Numbered from the stretch's first letter, positions 38,801 through 50,274 are shown. The stretch: DNA of 64,000 nt from Aphanomyces cochlioides (GCA_019828595.1 JAHQRK010000043.1:1-64000); one strand, 5' to 3'. The notes: generated from the sequence alone by a model not told the origin. A program made the numbers and translations.

Positions 38801-39920
38801 GCAGCTCGTGAATTTGCTTTTGAAGGTCTCGCACTCGATCCACCAGCACTGCATCTTGACGCATGTTGGGGACTTGCAAAAGCGAAGCGATCTCGACAGC
38901 TAACTTCTTCAACGGCAGATGTTGTTTCTCCAATCGTTGAGAATGGAATTCTTTGAGTTGGGAGCGGATATCATTGACCAGCATGTCGTAGGCCTTGGAG
39001 ATATTGTGGAATGTTGGAGACTTGTCCAAAAATCGATCCAGACATCCATGAACAATCTCGGCCGCTCGTGGTAGACGAAGTAGCCAAGTTGGAGCTTTCC
39101 ATGATCCAGAGCCATGGCGCAATGTTTGACGCTTTGTGATGATACGACAAGCCACGTGGTCAGCCTGTGGAACGTGTGGCATGTGCGTCGCCTTCCAATG
39201 ACGAAGACCCGCCAAGGTGGACGAACAAAAGATGTAGTCAAGTCGGTTGGTGAGTGTGGGACTTGTGAAGGTTCTTGCCACGGGGTTTTGACGGCGAAAC
39301 AGATCCACCAGAGACAAACTGTGCATCCATTGTTCCAGTTGAAGGGTGCCGGCCATGGTGGAGGTACTGGGTCTCAACGAATCCAAATCTTTGTTGAGAG
39401 TGCAGTTGAAATCGCCTCCAACAATGTGGAGCGCATGTGGAGGAAAGTCGCGTGGCAATTCTTCGAAGTAACTTGCTCGTTGTTGGAAGGCTGCCGGCGC
39501 ATAGATATTGTGGAGAACGACTGTCAGTGGACCCAGAGTACATCGCACTTGTAGATAACGACCACGAAGCACTGGGTTGTCATGAGGGACTTGAGTGGCG
39601 TTCTTCAAAGGAGAGTGAGGATGTATCAACGTAGCCAGACCTCCAGTGGCTGGCGACGTGGATACTTCAGGGTAAATAGGCTCTTCAAAGAACAAAGAGC
39701 CTTCGTGGTTTGTGATGCGTTGCCAATGGAACGCAACACGGTCGTGGAGACTTGGCGTGCGGAAACGGGTTTCTTGGATAAAGGAAACGTCGTGAACACT
39801 TGATAGTTTGTCGAGGATGTACCGATGACTGTTGGAGAAGCCATTGGTGTTGAGGGAGATGATTTGTGGGTCCCAGTCCACGAGTTCAGTTGGGACATCG
39901 GAGAAGTTGTTGTCACTCAT
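35865..39920 (-). pseudogene. LINE copy 2 ORF2: APE endonuclease, reverse transcriptase, zinc finger; one in-frame TAG
   Basis: This protein would nick target DNA and copy the element RNA onto it. Domains, numbered from the ATG at 39920: APE-type endonuclease at about 15-262, with LNTNG, QET (Glu50), NIYAP (Tyr140), GDFN (Asp170, Asn172), NRLDYIF (Asp228) and a terminal ADH (His255, where SDH is usual); reverse transcriptase at about 530-800, with NYRPISLLNTD, LDFEKAFD (Asp626), QGDPLSP and FADD (Asp727, Asp728); and a CX2CX7HX4C finger at about 1203-1219 followed by SVW, resembling the zf-RVT family. No RNase H domain is evident. Total length is 1351 codons. Codon 1017 is TAG (36870-36872), a Gln CAG in the other copies, so the expected product stops before the finger. 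The frame is open on both sides of it. Confidence 0.94.
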
Positions 39921-39998
39921 CACGAGTACAGATGAAAATGAGTAGAATGGAGGGGTCAGAGGGGAGGTTGAAATGGATTGAAGCAGGGGATAGAAGCC
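39921..39998 (-). other. Inter-ORF spacer of LINE copy 2
   Basis: These 78 nt lie between the ORF1 stop and the ORF2 ATG. The sense strand is strongly pyrimidine-rich (runs such as CCTCCCCTCTGACCCCTCC) and contains no other ATG before ORF2. The same length is kept in copies 1 (30887-30964) and 5 (59448-59525). ORF2 translation presumably depends on reinitiation or internal entry; this is inference. Confidence 0.6.
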
Positions 39999-42900
39999 TT
40001 AGAGTTGATCGTCCTCCAAATCGAGGGGATCAATTTCGTCGGCGTTCATGGAGTGGTGAGCTTTGCTGCAGAGCTCGTCGATGTGGTAATTGTTGGTGAT
40101 GCTTTTGAGCATCGAGATGGCCGACAAGACGGGAGCCGGCAAAGTGAACTTCTCGAGATTGTCGCTGAAGTTTTCGATCAAAGCAAACAGCGACCAGTCC
40201 GTCAAGCAGTTGGTGTCAGGCAATCTTGTTGCTTCTTTGTTCAATAGAACAGTCAGTGCCTCCGAGTTTGTGTAGAGGTCTGGGGCCCGATTTGAGAGGA
40301 ATAAGTCAATCGTAGCAAGTGCAAAGAGGATGCGCTTGATCTCTGGTATGTCCGTGGTCAATTCTTCCAAGATTTCTGACGGGTGAATCTTGTATTGAGC
40401 CATGAAGTTGACGTGATGTTTGTAGTTGTGAGGCTTGCCTTGAGCTTTTAACAAAGCCATCTTGCGCTCAATAGTCTTGGTTGCAACAAGTGACTGAAAC
40501 AAACTGAGGTCTTCATCTTGTGCGTACATAGCATGTGCAACCAGCTGAGGGTCATCTCGCAAAATGCGTTGACATTCGGTGATACTGCCTTCGACTTTCT
40601 TATCTCGAATGATCTTCTTCGCCAATTCGAGGTGGGCTGCAGCAGACTTGTTAAGTCGTTGTTTCTTCGCTTTGCCTTTGGTCTTTTTCGGGCGTGGCGC
40701 ACTTGAATCTTCCAATACAATTCGAGGCACTGCAAAGTCTTCAAACGAGAGTTCCACGTCGTCTTCTTCGAGGATATGAAAACGGTTGGATGTCGGCAGG
40801 GGATCCAAACGTGGGGACGAAGGCAAAGTACGTTTTGGAGCTGGTCCAGACCGGTAGCCCGTTACCAATTGAAGGTCCAGCGAGTTCTTGGGCTGCTCAC
40901 TTGGTGGAGCAAGAGCGGGCGATTCGTTGGTAGACATTTCCACATCTTCTTGTTGTTTGTCTTGTCCATTGTTGTTAGGGGGATCGCTGTCACCAGACAT
41001 ATCGACATCAGAGCCATGAGAAGGAGCTGTTGGCTGTGGTTGTTCATCTTGACGATCTCCAGATGCCTCAGTTGAGTCGGCCTCGCCTTCCGCATTTGTT
41101 CCAGGGTCTTGGTCATGATCGTCTCCATCATGTTCAGGTTCTTTTTCTCCTGACGGAGGAGATTTTGCCGCTGCCTTGGCCGCTTTTGCCTTCGCTTTTT
41201 CAGCCTTGGCCTCTGCACGTCGTGAAACAATCGACGGAGGCAATGTCTTGTTCAGAGCAGTGATCTTGTGCTGAAACACGACGACAAAAGGCTGACCCGA
41301 CGGATCCGTAATGGTGATTTCGCGTAGTGCGTCGCCGGATTTTGGCACCAACACTGCTGGAGGCGCAGGCGACTTGAAAATGACTCTCAAATGCGGCGAC
41401 TTGATGTTCTGACCAGCAGTAGGGTTGAATGCTGCTATCACTGACTTGGTCAATGCAGCCATTTTCTTGACAATTGCCTTGGCCATCGAAGGGTGACTGA
41501 CCTTGTTGAACGTAACATAGTAGTTGTTGCCATAACGCGAGTACTTGGGAACCAGGAAATCTTTGCCACCAAGTCGAAACGTTGTGCCTCCCATTTCCAC
41601 GCACGTAGACAAGTTGTAACTTGAGATCACAATGGTCTGTGGGTTCTTCTTGTGGATCAAAATGTTCGGAAATTTGGAGCCCCATAACGAACCAGGATTT
41701 TCCTTGACAAATTGATCGCAGATGACTTTTTCGGACCAGTCCTTGTAGGCTTCGCCCAACTTGACTGTGAGCTCGTACACTTGGGACTGGGGAGTGAGCA
41801 AAATGTTTTCAATGAAGGCGTCCATGTCACCAGAGTCTTTGTAGAATGCGTCCGCCATGGCCTCGCATCGCGCAATATCGTCATCGGCAATAGCATGAGC
41901 ACCAGTGTTGCGATGTTTCGCGCCTTTGGGGGCATTGCCTTGCTTGGAATCTTTCTTGGACGAAGCTGAATCCTTGCCGGGAGTCTTTTGCGTCCATGGA
42001 TTGGCCTTTTCAGCGTTTTGTTGCTCTTGATCGCCTTGTATTTTGTCTGCCGCGGAAGGAGGGTCAACAGCGCCATTTCCTTGAGCAACGGATTTGTCGA
42101 CAATGTCTTGATTTGACTGGTCATTGTCATTGTTTGTCGATTGTTCCTCTTGAATAACTTCTCCAGGAGTATCACACGGCTTCGCTTGGCCGTTAATGTC
42201 GCCTGACCCATCCACCTCCGAGTGAATTTGAGTATTTCCCTCGTCGGTTAAGGCCTCGGTTTCAGTAGAATCCTTCCCCTCGGCGTCTCCAGAGACCATA
42301 TCCACGTCCTCTTGAGATTTTTCTTCTTCCTCTCCCGTTCTAGGAGGCTCAGCACAGGGGGCGACGCGGTTGGTGGCTGCTGGCTCAGTCCCATTGGTCA
42401 CGAGAAAGGCCGGGGCCAGACCCCCAGTGACAGGGGTAGAAGGGGAATCCATGCCATCCCCGCAGCACGGTGACTGGGGTACACCATTGCTCCGGCGAGA
42501 ACCCAAATCGGGATAGCGCCCCCGCCCCTCCGAAGAGGCCCCTGGGGGGAAGTAGACAGAACCGCAGGGTGTGCCCATAGGGGGGGCCCTCGTAGCCTCT
42601 AGGGCTGGCATGGACCCCGTTTTCTCGCCGCCTTCACTGGAGATCGACTCCAATTGGAGTCCAGGGAAGCAGCCACCACAGGCACAAGGCCCCAGTGGTT
42701 CGCCCTCCTGAGTGAGGGCTTCGCTAGACAAGTTAACGACAGTGGTCTGGGGGTCAACCACTGACCCACTGAGGTTGACCCCCCCTGGAACTCCGGCGAG
42801 TGGAGCACCAGGTGAAGCGCTGGGGGAGCGAGACGCAGATTGGTCTCCAGAGACGCTGTTGGGGTCGAACTCGACCTCCACTTCGGCCCTAGGGTTAGGT

Positions 42901-43037
42901 GTAGCGACATTACTCACACCACTTCCGCCATCCTGATTGGACGACGAAAGTGGGTGAGGTGATACAATACCTGGAATGATGGTGACTCCGTGAGTGTTGG
43001 TCTCACGGAGCTCGGAACAGCTGTTGGCGTTGGACAT
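39999..43037 (-). CDS. LINE copy 2 ORF1, intact gag-like protein (1012 aa)
   Basis: ORF1 proteins of LINEs bind element RNA and assemble the RNP. This one is large, and I do not recognise its family. Residues 1-375 are low-complexity (Ser, Pro, Gly, Glu, Asp) with a few Cys, including CACGGC, but no CCHC gag knuckle. About 410-600 looks globular and mixed alpha/beta (SLWGSKFPN, FRLGGKDFLVPKYSRYG). About 606-625 is a Lys/Ala-rich helix. An acidic linker follows, then a basic patch at about 781-794 (PRPKKTKGKAKKQR) that fits a nuclear localisation signal, then a helical C-terminal domain ending DLEDDQL. Similar acidic motifs (DVDMVSGD, DVDMSGD, DVEMS) occur three times. The start is the first ATG inside the element; the frame stays open 26 more codons into satellite. 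The function is inferred from position upstream of ORF2. Confidence 0.88.
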   Translation of the reverse strand: MSNANSCSELRETNTHGVTIIPGIVSPHPLSSSNQDGGSGVSNVATPNPRAEVEVEFDPNSVSGDQSASRSPSASPGAPLAGVPGGVNLSGSVVDPQTTVVNLSSEALTQEGEPLGPCACGGCFPGLQLESISSEGGEKTGSMPALEATRAPPMGTPCGSVYFPPGASSEGRGRYPDLGSRRSNGVPQSPCCGDGMDSPSTPVTGGLAPAFLVTNGTEPAATNRVAPCAEPPRTGEEEEKSQEDVDMVSGDAEGKDSTETEALTDEGNTQIHSEVDGSGDINGQAKPCDTPGEVIQEEQSTNNDNDQSNQDIVDKSVAQGNGAVDPPSAADKIQGDQEQQNAEKANPWTQKTPGKDSASSKKDSKQGNAPKGAKHRNTGAHAIADDDIARCEAMADAFYKDSGDMDAFIENILLTPQSQVYELTVKLGEAYKDWSEKVICDQFVKENPGSLWGSKFPNILIHKKNPQTIVISSYNLSTCVEMGGTTFRLGGKDFLVPKYSRYGNNYYVTFNKVSHPSMAKAIVKKMAALTKSVIAAFNPTAGQNIKSPHLRVIFKSPAPPAVLVPKSGDALREITITDPSGQPFVVVFQHKITALNKTLPPSIVSRRAEAKAEKAKAKAAKAAAKSPPSGEKEPEHDGDDHDQDPGTNAEGEADSTEASGDRQDEQPQPTAPSHGSDVDMSGDSDPPNNNGQDKQQEDVEMSTNESPALAPPSEQPKNSLDLQLVTGYRSGPAPKRTLPSSPRLDPLPTSNRFHILEEDDVELSFEDFAVPRIVLEDSSAPRPKKTKGKAKKQRLNKSAAAHLELAKKIIRDKKVEGSITECQRILRDDPQLVAHAMYAQDEDLSLFQSLVATKTIERKMALLKAQGKPHNYKHHVNFMAQYKIHPSEILEELTTDIPEIKRILFALATIDLFLSNRAPDLYTNSEALTVLLNKEATRLPDTNCLTDWSLFALIENFSDNLEKFTLPAPVLSAISMLKSITNNYHIDELCSKAHHSMNADEIDPLDLEDDQL

Positions 43038-43098
43038 TTTGAGCGCGGCGGCACTTGATAACTTCTTGACTTGAGGGGTACGAGGCAAATTCGGAAGT
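43038..43098 (-). other. 5' UTR of LINE copy 2
   Basis: Only 61 nt separate the 5' end of the element from the ORF1 ATG. It begins ACTTCCG and then the 14-nt block (43078-43091) complementary to the 3' UTR. Such a short leader leaves little room for an internal promoter, so transcription may depend on flanking satellite; that is inference. Confidence 0.65.
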
Positions 43099-45451
43099 TG
43101 GAGAAAAAGTGGCATTGAGATGCATTTTGTGGGGTATGATTGGGACTATCGCGTGTTGATTTCGGACCAAGTTGATGCTTGGTCGTCCACCACACGAGCA
43201 TGACACCTTTCAAACATGCCAGACGTGGCGAGTGGGTATCTCGATGGGGTCGAGATGTGCATGTGGCACGTGGGTACCAAAAGTGGAGAAAAAGTGGCAT
43301 CGAGATGCATTTTGTGGGGTATGATTGGGACTATCGCGTGTTGATTTCGGACCAAGTTGATGCTTGGTCGTCCACCACACGAGCATGACACCTTTCAAAC
43401 ATGCCAGACGTGGCGAGTGGGTATCTCGATGGGGTCGAGATGTGCATGTGGCACGTGGGTACCAAGTGGAGAAAAAGTGGCATCGAGATGCATTTTGTGG
43501 GGTATGATTTGGACTATCGCGTGTTGATTTCGGACCAAGTTGATGCTTGGTCGTCCACCACACGAGCATGACACCTTTCAAACATGCCAGACGTGGCGAG
43601 TGGGTATCTCGATGGGGTCGAGATGTGCATGTGGCACGTGGGTACCAAAAGTGGAGAAAAAGTGGCATCGAGATGCATTTTGTGGGGTATGATTTGGACT
43701 ATCGCGTGTTGATTTCGGACCAAGTTGATGCTTGGTCGTCCACCACACGAGCATGACACCTTTCAAACATGCCAGACGTGGCGAGTGGGTATCTCGATGG
43801 GGTCGAGATGTGCATGTGGCACGTGGGTACCAAAAAAGTGGAGAAAAAGTGGCATCGAGATGCATTTTGTGGGGTATGATTTGGACTATCGCGTGTTGAT
43901 TTCGGACCAAGTTGATGCTTGGTCGTCCACCACACGAGCATGACACCTTTCAAACATGCCAGACGTGGCGAGTGGGTATCTCGATGGGGTCGAGATGTGC
44001 ATGTGGCACGTGGGTACCAAAAGTGGAGAAAAAGTGGCATCGAGATGCATTTTGTGGGGTATGATTGGGACTATCGCGTGTTGATTTCGGACCAAGTTGA
44101 TGCTTGGTCGTCCACCACACGAGCATGACACCTTTCAAACATGCCAGACGTGGCGAGTGGGTATCTCGATGGGGTCGAGATGTGCATGTGGCACGTGGGT
44201 ACCAAGTGGAGAAAAAGTGGCATCGAGATGCATTTTGTGGGGTATGATTGGGACTATCGCGTGTTGATTTCGGACCAAGTTGATGCTTGGTCGTCCACCA
44301 CACGAGCATGACACCTTTCAAACATGCCAGACGTGGCGAGTGGGTATCTCGATGGGGTCGAGATGTGCATGTGGCACGTGGGTACCAAAAGTGGAGAAAA
44401 AGTGGCATCGAGATGCATTTTGTGGGGTATGATTGGGACTATCGCGTGTTGATTTCGGACCAAGTTGATGCTTGGTCGTCCACCACACGAGCATGACACC
44501 TTTCAAACATGCCAGACGTGGCGAGTGGGTATCTCGATGGGGTCGAGATGTGCATGTGGCACGTGGGTACCAAAAGTGGAGAAAAAGTGGCATCGAGATG
44601 CATTTTGTGGGGTATGATTGGGACTATCGCGTGTTGATTTCGGACCAAGTTGATGCTTGGTCGTCCACCACACGAGCATGACACCTTTCAAACATGCCAG
44701 ACGTGGCGAGTGGGTATCTCGATGGGGTCGAGATGTGCATGTGGCACGTGGGTACCAAGTGGAGAAAAAGTGGCATCGAGATGCATTTTGTGGGGTATGA
44801 TTGGGACTATCGCGTGTTGATTTCGGACCAAGTTGATGCTTGGTCGTCCACCACACGAGCATGACACCTTTCAAACATGCCAGACGTGGCGAGTGGGTAT
44901 CTCGATGGGGTCGAGATGTGCATGTGGCACGTGGGTACCAAAAGTGGAGAAAAAGTGGCATCGAGATGCATTTTGTGGGGTATGATTGGGACTATCGCGT
45001 GTTGATTTCGGACCAAGTTGATGCTTGGTCGTCCACCACACGAGCATGACACCTTTCAAACATGCCAGACGTGGCGAGTGGGTATCTCGATGGGGTCGAG
45101 ATGTGCATGTGGCACGTGGGTACCAAAAGTGGAGAAAAAGTGGCATCGAGATGCATTTTGTGGGGTATGATTGGGACTATCGCGTGTTGATTTCGGACCA
45201 AGTTGATGCTTGGTCGTCCACCACACGAGCATGACACCTTTCAAACATGCCAGACGTGGCGAGTGGGTATCTCGATGGGGTCGAGATGTGCATGTGGCAC
45301 GTGGGTTCCAAAAGTGGAGAAAAAGTGGCATCGAGATGCATTTTGTGGGGTATGATTGGGACTATCGCGTGTTGATTTCGGACCAAGTTGATGCTTGGTC
45401 GTCCACCACACGAGCATGACACCTTTCAAACATGCCAGACGTGGCGAGTGG
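43099..45451. repeat. Satellite block 3, about 13 monomers
   Basis: Monomers are of the same family, mostly the GATTGGGAC type, with a run of three GATTTGGAC units at about 43505-43885. One unit has two extra A residues (CCAAAAAAGTGG near 43830). One has GGTTCC instead of GGTACC near 45305. The first ~370 bp repeat the order and variants of the start of block 2. The block ends at ...GGCGAGTGG, where copy 3 begins. No gene is seen. Confidence 0.95.
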
Positions 45452-45597
45452 TTAAATGAGTTGTATTAACCTTATTTTTGAGCAAAGGCCCTAATGACTT
45501 ACTAATTTGCCTCGTACTGTATAAATAGAACTTGGAAAACAGAATATGGCAAAGTGGTCATTGAACAGGAGATGAAGTGAGTGAGCCGTCAGCTCTC

Positions 45598-48117
45598 TCA
45601 TGAAACGACGCTGTTAGGAATGATGTGTTGACGTAACCAGGGGTCCGAAGATAGATGCTTGAGCACATTGAATACCTTGGTGTATCCCTTCTTGAGAGGG
45701 AGATCAACCAGGAGCTGTTGTAGATGTAGCTTGATCAAAGAGGCAGCATGAATGGCAACTTCCATCGGACTCTTCGCTGTGAGGTCGGGTCGAAAGGTGC
45801 GATCGGCACGTTGGAGCCATATTTGATAATACACGCAGGCTCGGACAATCGGCCAGATCTTCAGATAGCCACGGATGTAGTATCCATCGGACGGCTTGGG
45901 CGTCTCGTAGAACATTTCCAGACACGTGGACGGAAAGGAACACTCGAGCAGTCGCTGGATTGTCTTGAAGGAATACCAAACAGATTGACCATATCCACAA
46001 GAGAACAGGAAATGCTCGTACGTCTCATTGACACGACAGAAGACACACGTCGGCTTGGGGTCTTGGTACTGAAACAGATATTGCATGGCGTTGGCGCGGA
46101 GAAGGGTCTTGAAAATGAACTCTCCATATCGAGGGAGAATGTGGTCGGGTTGGAGGAAGGCGGCAAGTTGGGTAAGGCGCTTGGGGTCTTCGTAAAAGTT
46201 GGATGGCAGGTTGAGATGCTTGGTAGGAAGAATGGACGAGCTGGCAGCTGGAGAAGCTCTGATCTTAGCCGATTTCGAAGTCGCAAGCGCCAACAAGATC
46301 GGACTCGAGTCAGGGTGAATTATCCAGTGCCATTCCATCCATTCAGAGCTAGGCGTCGGCAAGTGGAACACGGGAGCATCCTCTTCAGAAACAATCTCAA
46401 ACAATCGTGATAACTTGGTCACCAAGATTGAGATCCATTGTTTCGTTGGAGGGACAAAATTGGCTTGGCGGCAGGCACGGTTGATTTTGTCGAACAAGAT
46501 CGAAGCTGGCCAAACTCGCTGACACGGAGTCAACAAATGCGACAACTTCGTGATGTGAAGCGAAGCCAATACATTGGCTTGGTCTTGCGTCGATGTAGAG
46601 CACTGATCGTATAGGTCTTCGAGTCCAGGCAGATACGAGTTGTGCCAAAGGGGAACATCCAAAGATGAGATGTGATTTGGACAGCCGTACGGAGTCCAGC
46701 GGGATTCAAACCAGCTACTCAATAAGGCTTTCCACATTGGAGTGATATTGGGATTCTTGTACAGTTGTCTGATGAATGCAGAAGAGCCATTTGCCAAGAG
46801 GAGATCTCGGGGGGAACCCCATGGATGAAAAGCCTTCTCGAGGAGAGTATAGCCCGGCGTAATCCAGGCGGACATGGCAGACTTGCGGGGTGGGGTGGTG
46901 ATGGCTTGAATGCATCTGATCATGACAGAGCGGTTGTGTTGTTGCCATAAAGCAAGTGCATGGTGCAGGCCTAAGCCACCGGACTTCTTCGGCATGAATA
47001 GGATCTCCTTTTTGATCAAACGGAGGCCATGGACAGAGGAGGATGGGTTGATTTCTTCACCATGCATAAATTGAAGCATGGCCTTGTCGATCTTTTTGGC
47101 CAGGTCTTTGTCGGCAGGGACAAAAGCCAGTTGGTACCATAACACAGGCAGACATATGCTGTGCAGGATAGTGACTTTTCCGGCCATGGTTCGAGCCTTG
47201 TAGAGCCACAAAGACAAGCGAGCCACAAACTTCTCAAACACGTAATTGAAACGTGCCAATGGAGAAAGATTGGGCGCAACCAAGATACCAAGAGCCTTCA
47301 CGGGACTGTCGGAAGTAACTTGTAGTGAGGCAAGGTTCCCATTCAACTGGCTGTAGGTCAGAATTTGGGTCTTGTCTACGTTGAGTCGGAAACCAGACTT
47401 GTCGCAAAAGGTTTGAACCAATGCAAGCTGCCGGTGGAGGCACGTCTCATTTGCCGCATAGAGTTGCGAGTCGTCGGCAAAGTAACTCCCAGTGTGGTAG
47501 CGATCCCCACACTTGATGCCATAGTTGGAGTGTTGCCGTAGGAGTTGGCACATCGGTTCCAAAGCGATCACAAACAGAAGTGGCGACAGTGGATCACCTT
47601 GCAACACACCGCGTGAGATGTGAACTGGCTTGGACAAGAAGCCGTTCACCAAGATGCGAGACTTGCGGCCCGAGTACAGTACGCGAACCATGTCAACAAA
47701 GGTTTCGGGAAAGCCATAGTGACGGAGGACGCGGAGCAAGTACGCGTGGTCCACGCGATCAAAAGCTTTCTCAAAGTCAAGCAGTGCCACCATCGAGGAC
47801 GGACTGTGTAGTTTGATGTGGTGCAGCATGTCATCCAGTCGTGCAATATTGGTTTGGATATTGCTTCGACGGATAAAGCCTTGCTGGTCCGGGTGGATGA
47901 TGTGTCGAATGTGGCGCTGGAGTCGATAAGCCAGAATACTCGTCAGGATTTTCACATCCGTGTTGAGTAGGCTAATGGGCCGATAGTTCTTGGCCTGTGA
48001 CTTGGGGCCTTTCTTGTGCAGCAGCACCAGCGTACTGACAAGTTGCATGGGAGTCAAGCGAGGGTGAGAATGGAGCTGGTGTGTGAATAGCAGCTCCAAT
48101 ACCAACGACCACTTGTG
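45598..48117 (-). pseudogene. LINE copy 3 ORF2, 3' segment
   Basis: The frame is open from the HKWSLV region just upstream of the reverse transcriptase core to the normal stop at 45598. It includes the LDFEKAFD, QGDPLSP and FADD motifs and the C-terminal CX2CX7HX4C finger. Unlike copies 1, 2 and 5, no frameshift or stop is seen in this part. Insertion B separates it from its upstream coding sequence, which resumes at 50275. In-frame sequence continuing to 48201 belongs to B read backwards and is not part of the gene. Confidence 0.9.
48102..48117. repeat. Left target-site duplication of nested insertion B
   Basis: CCAACGACCACTTGTG is repeated exactly at 50275-50290. It is ORF2 sequence of copy 3 (the HKWSLV region), which shows that B inserted into copy 3. 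Confidence 0.92.
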
Positions 48118-50274
48118 TGTGTTGCAAGGTGATCCACTGTCGCCACTTCTGTTTGTGATCGCTTTGGAACCGATGTGCCAACTCCTACGGCAACACTCCA
48201 ACTATGGCATCAAGTGTGGGGATCGCTACCACACTGGGAGTTACTTTGCCGACGACTCGCAACTCTATGCGGCAAATGAGACGTGCCTCCACCGGCAGCT
48301 TGCATTGGTTCAAACCTTTTGCGACAAGTCTGGTTTCCGACTCAACGTAGACAAGACCCAAATTCTGACCTACAGCCAGTTGAATGGGAACCTTGCCTCA
48401 CTACAAGTTACTTCCGACAGTCCCGTGAAGGCTCTTGGTATCTTGGTTGCGCCCAATCTTTCTCCATTGGCACGTTTCAATTACGTGTTTGAGAAGTTTG
48501 TGGCTCGCTTGTCTTTGTGGCTCTACAAGGCTCGAACCATGGCCGGAAAAGTCACTATCCTGCACAGCATATGTCTGCCTGTGTTATGGTACCAACTGGC
48601 TTTTGTCCCTGCCGACAAAGACCTGGCCAAAAAGATCGACAAGGCCATGCTTCAATTTATGCATGGTGAAGAAATCAACCCATCCTCCTCTGTCCATGGC
48701 CTCCGTTTGATCAAAAAGGAGATCCTATTCATGCCGAAGAAGTCCGGTGGCTTAGGCCTGCACCATGCACTTGCTTTATGGCAACAACACAACCGCTCTG
48801 TCATGATCAGATGCATTCAAGCCATCACCACCCCACCCCGCAAGTCTGCCATGTCCGCCTGGATTACGCCGGGCTATACTCTCCTCGAGAAGGCTTTTCA
48901 TCCATGGGGTTCCCCCCGAGATCTCCTCTTGGCAAATGGCTCTTCTGCATTCATCAGACAACTGTACAAGAATCCCAATATCACTCCAATGTGGAAAGCC
49001 TTATTGAGTAGCTGGTTTGAATCCCGCTGGACTCCGTACGGCTGTCCAAATCACATCTCATCTTTGGATGTTCCCCTTTGGCACAACTCGTATCTGCCTG
49101 GACTCGAAGACCTATACGATCAGTGCTCTACATCGACGCAAGACCAAGCCAATGTATTGGCTTCGCTTCACATCACGAAGTTGTCGCATTTGTTGACTCC
49201 GTGTCAGCGAGTTTGGCCAGCTTCGATCTTGTTCGACAAAATCAACCGTGCCTGCCGCCAAGCCAATTTTGTCCCTCCAACGAAACAATGGATCTCAATC
49301 TTGGTGACCAAGTTATCACGATTGTTTGAGATTGTTTCTGAAGAGGATGCTCCCGTGTTCCACTTGCCGACGCCTAGCTCTGAATGGATGGAATGGCACT
49401 GGATAATTCACCCTGACTCGAGTCCGATCTTGTTGGCGCTTGCGACTTCGAAATCGGCTAAGATCAGAGCTTCTCCAGCTGCCAGCTCGTCCATTCTTCC
49501 TACCAAGCATCTCAACCTGCCATCCAACTTTTACGAAGACCCCAAGCGCCTTACCCAACTTGCCGCCTTCCTCCAACCCGACCACATTCTCCCTCGATAT
49601 GGAGAGTTCATTTTCAAGACCCTTCTCCGCGCCAACGCCATGCAATATCTGTTTCAGTACCAAGACCCCAAGCCGACGTGTGTCTTCTGTCGTGTCAATG
49701 AGACGTACGAGCATTTCCTGTTCTCTTGTGGATATGGTCAATCTGTTTGGTATTTCTTCAAGACAATCCAGCGACTGCTCGAGTGTTCCTTTCCGTCAAC
49801 GTGTCTGGAAATGTTCTACGAGACGCCCAAGCCGTCCGATGGATACTACATCCGTGGCTATCTGAAGATCTGGCCGATTGTCCGAGCCTGCGTGTATTAT
49901 CAAATATGGCTCCAACGTGCCGATCGCACCTTTCGACCCGACCTCACAGCGAAGAGTCCGATGGAAGTTGCCATTCATGCTGCCTCTTTGATCAAGCTAC
50001 ATCTACAACAGCTCCTGGTTGATCTCCCTCTCAAGAAGGGATACACCAAGGTATTCAATGTGCTCAAGCATCTATCTTCGGACCCCTGGTTACGTCAACA
50101 CATCATTCCTAACAGCGTCGTTTCATGAGAGAGCTGACGGCTCACTCACTTCATCTCCTGTTCAATGACCACTTTGCCATATTCTGTTTTCCAAGTTCTA
50201 TTTATACAGTACGAGGCAAATTAGTAAGTCATTAGGGCCTTTGCTCAAAAATAAGGTTAATACAACTCATTTAA
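48118..50274 (+). mobile_element. Nested LINE insertion B, 5'-truncated (2157 bp)
   Basis: This plus-strand copy begins inside the reverse transcriptase (VLQGDPLSP) and ends with the standard 3' UTR and TTAA. A perfect 16-bp duplication flanks it. It lies antisense inside copy 3. Spot comparison with the matching part of copy 3 (45452-47608) showed only a few differences, for example CCGTCAACGTG versus CCGTCCACGTG. B therefore comes from a copy-3-like source and is very young. Confidence 0.94.
48119..50128 (+). pseudogene. ORF2 fragment of insertion B
   Basis: The last 669 codons of ORF2 are open from VLQGDPLSP to the normal stop, with FADD, the RLNVDKTQ motif and the zinc finger CVFC...H...C. 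The endonuclease and the first half of the reverse transcriptase are missing through 5' truncation, so it cannot make an active enzyme. An upstream in-frame ATG at 48083 lies in copy 3 antisense sequence and is fortuitous. Confidence 0.9.

Larger units (their letters stand above)
35719..43098 (-). mobile_element. LINE copy 2, full-length, single nonsense lesion
   Basis: The 7380-bp minus-strand element has an intact ORF1 and an ORF2 broken only by one TAG. It is the best-preserved copy in the window. Its flanks do not match: the 3' side abuts satellite ending GCACGTGG, whereas the 5' side abuts TGGAGAAAAAGTGG followed by the private CATTGAG variant, exactly as beside copy 1. There is therefore no target-site duplication. 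This points to recombination between element copies rather than a simple insertion. Confidence 0.95.

Noticed and set aside
45598..48201. 867-codon and 681-codon chimeric ORFs at the copy 3/B junction as new genes
   Set aside because: Their N-termini read a few codons across the insertion junction by chance. The rest is ordinary ORF2.
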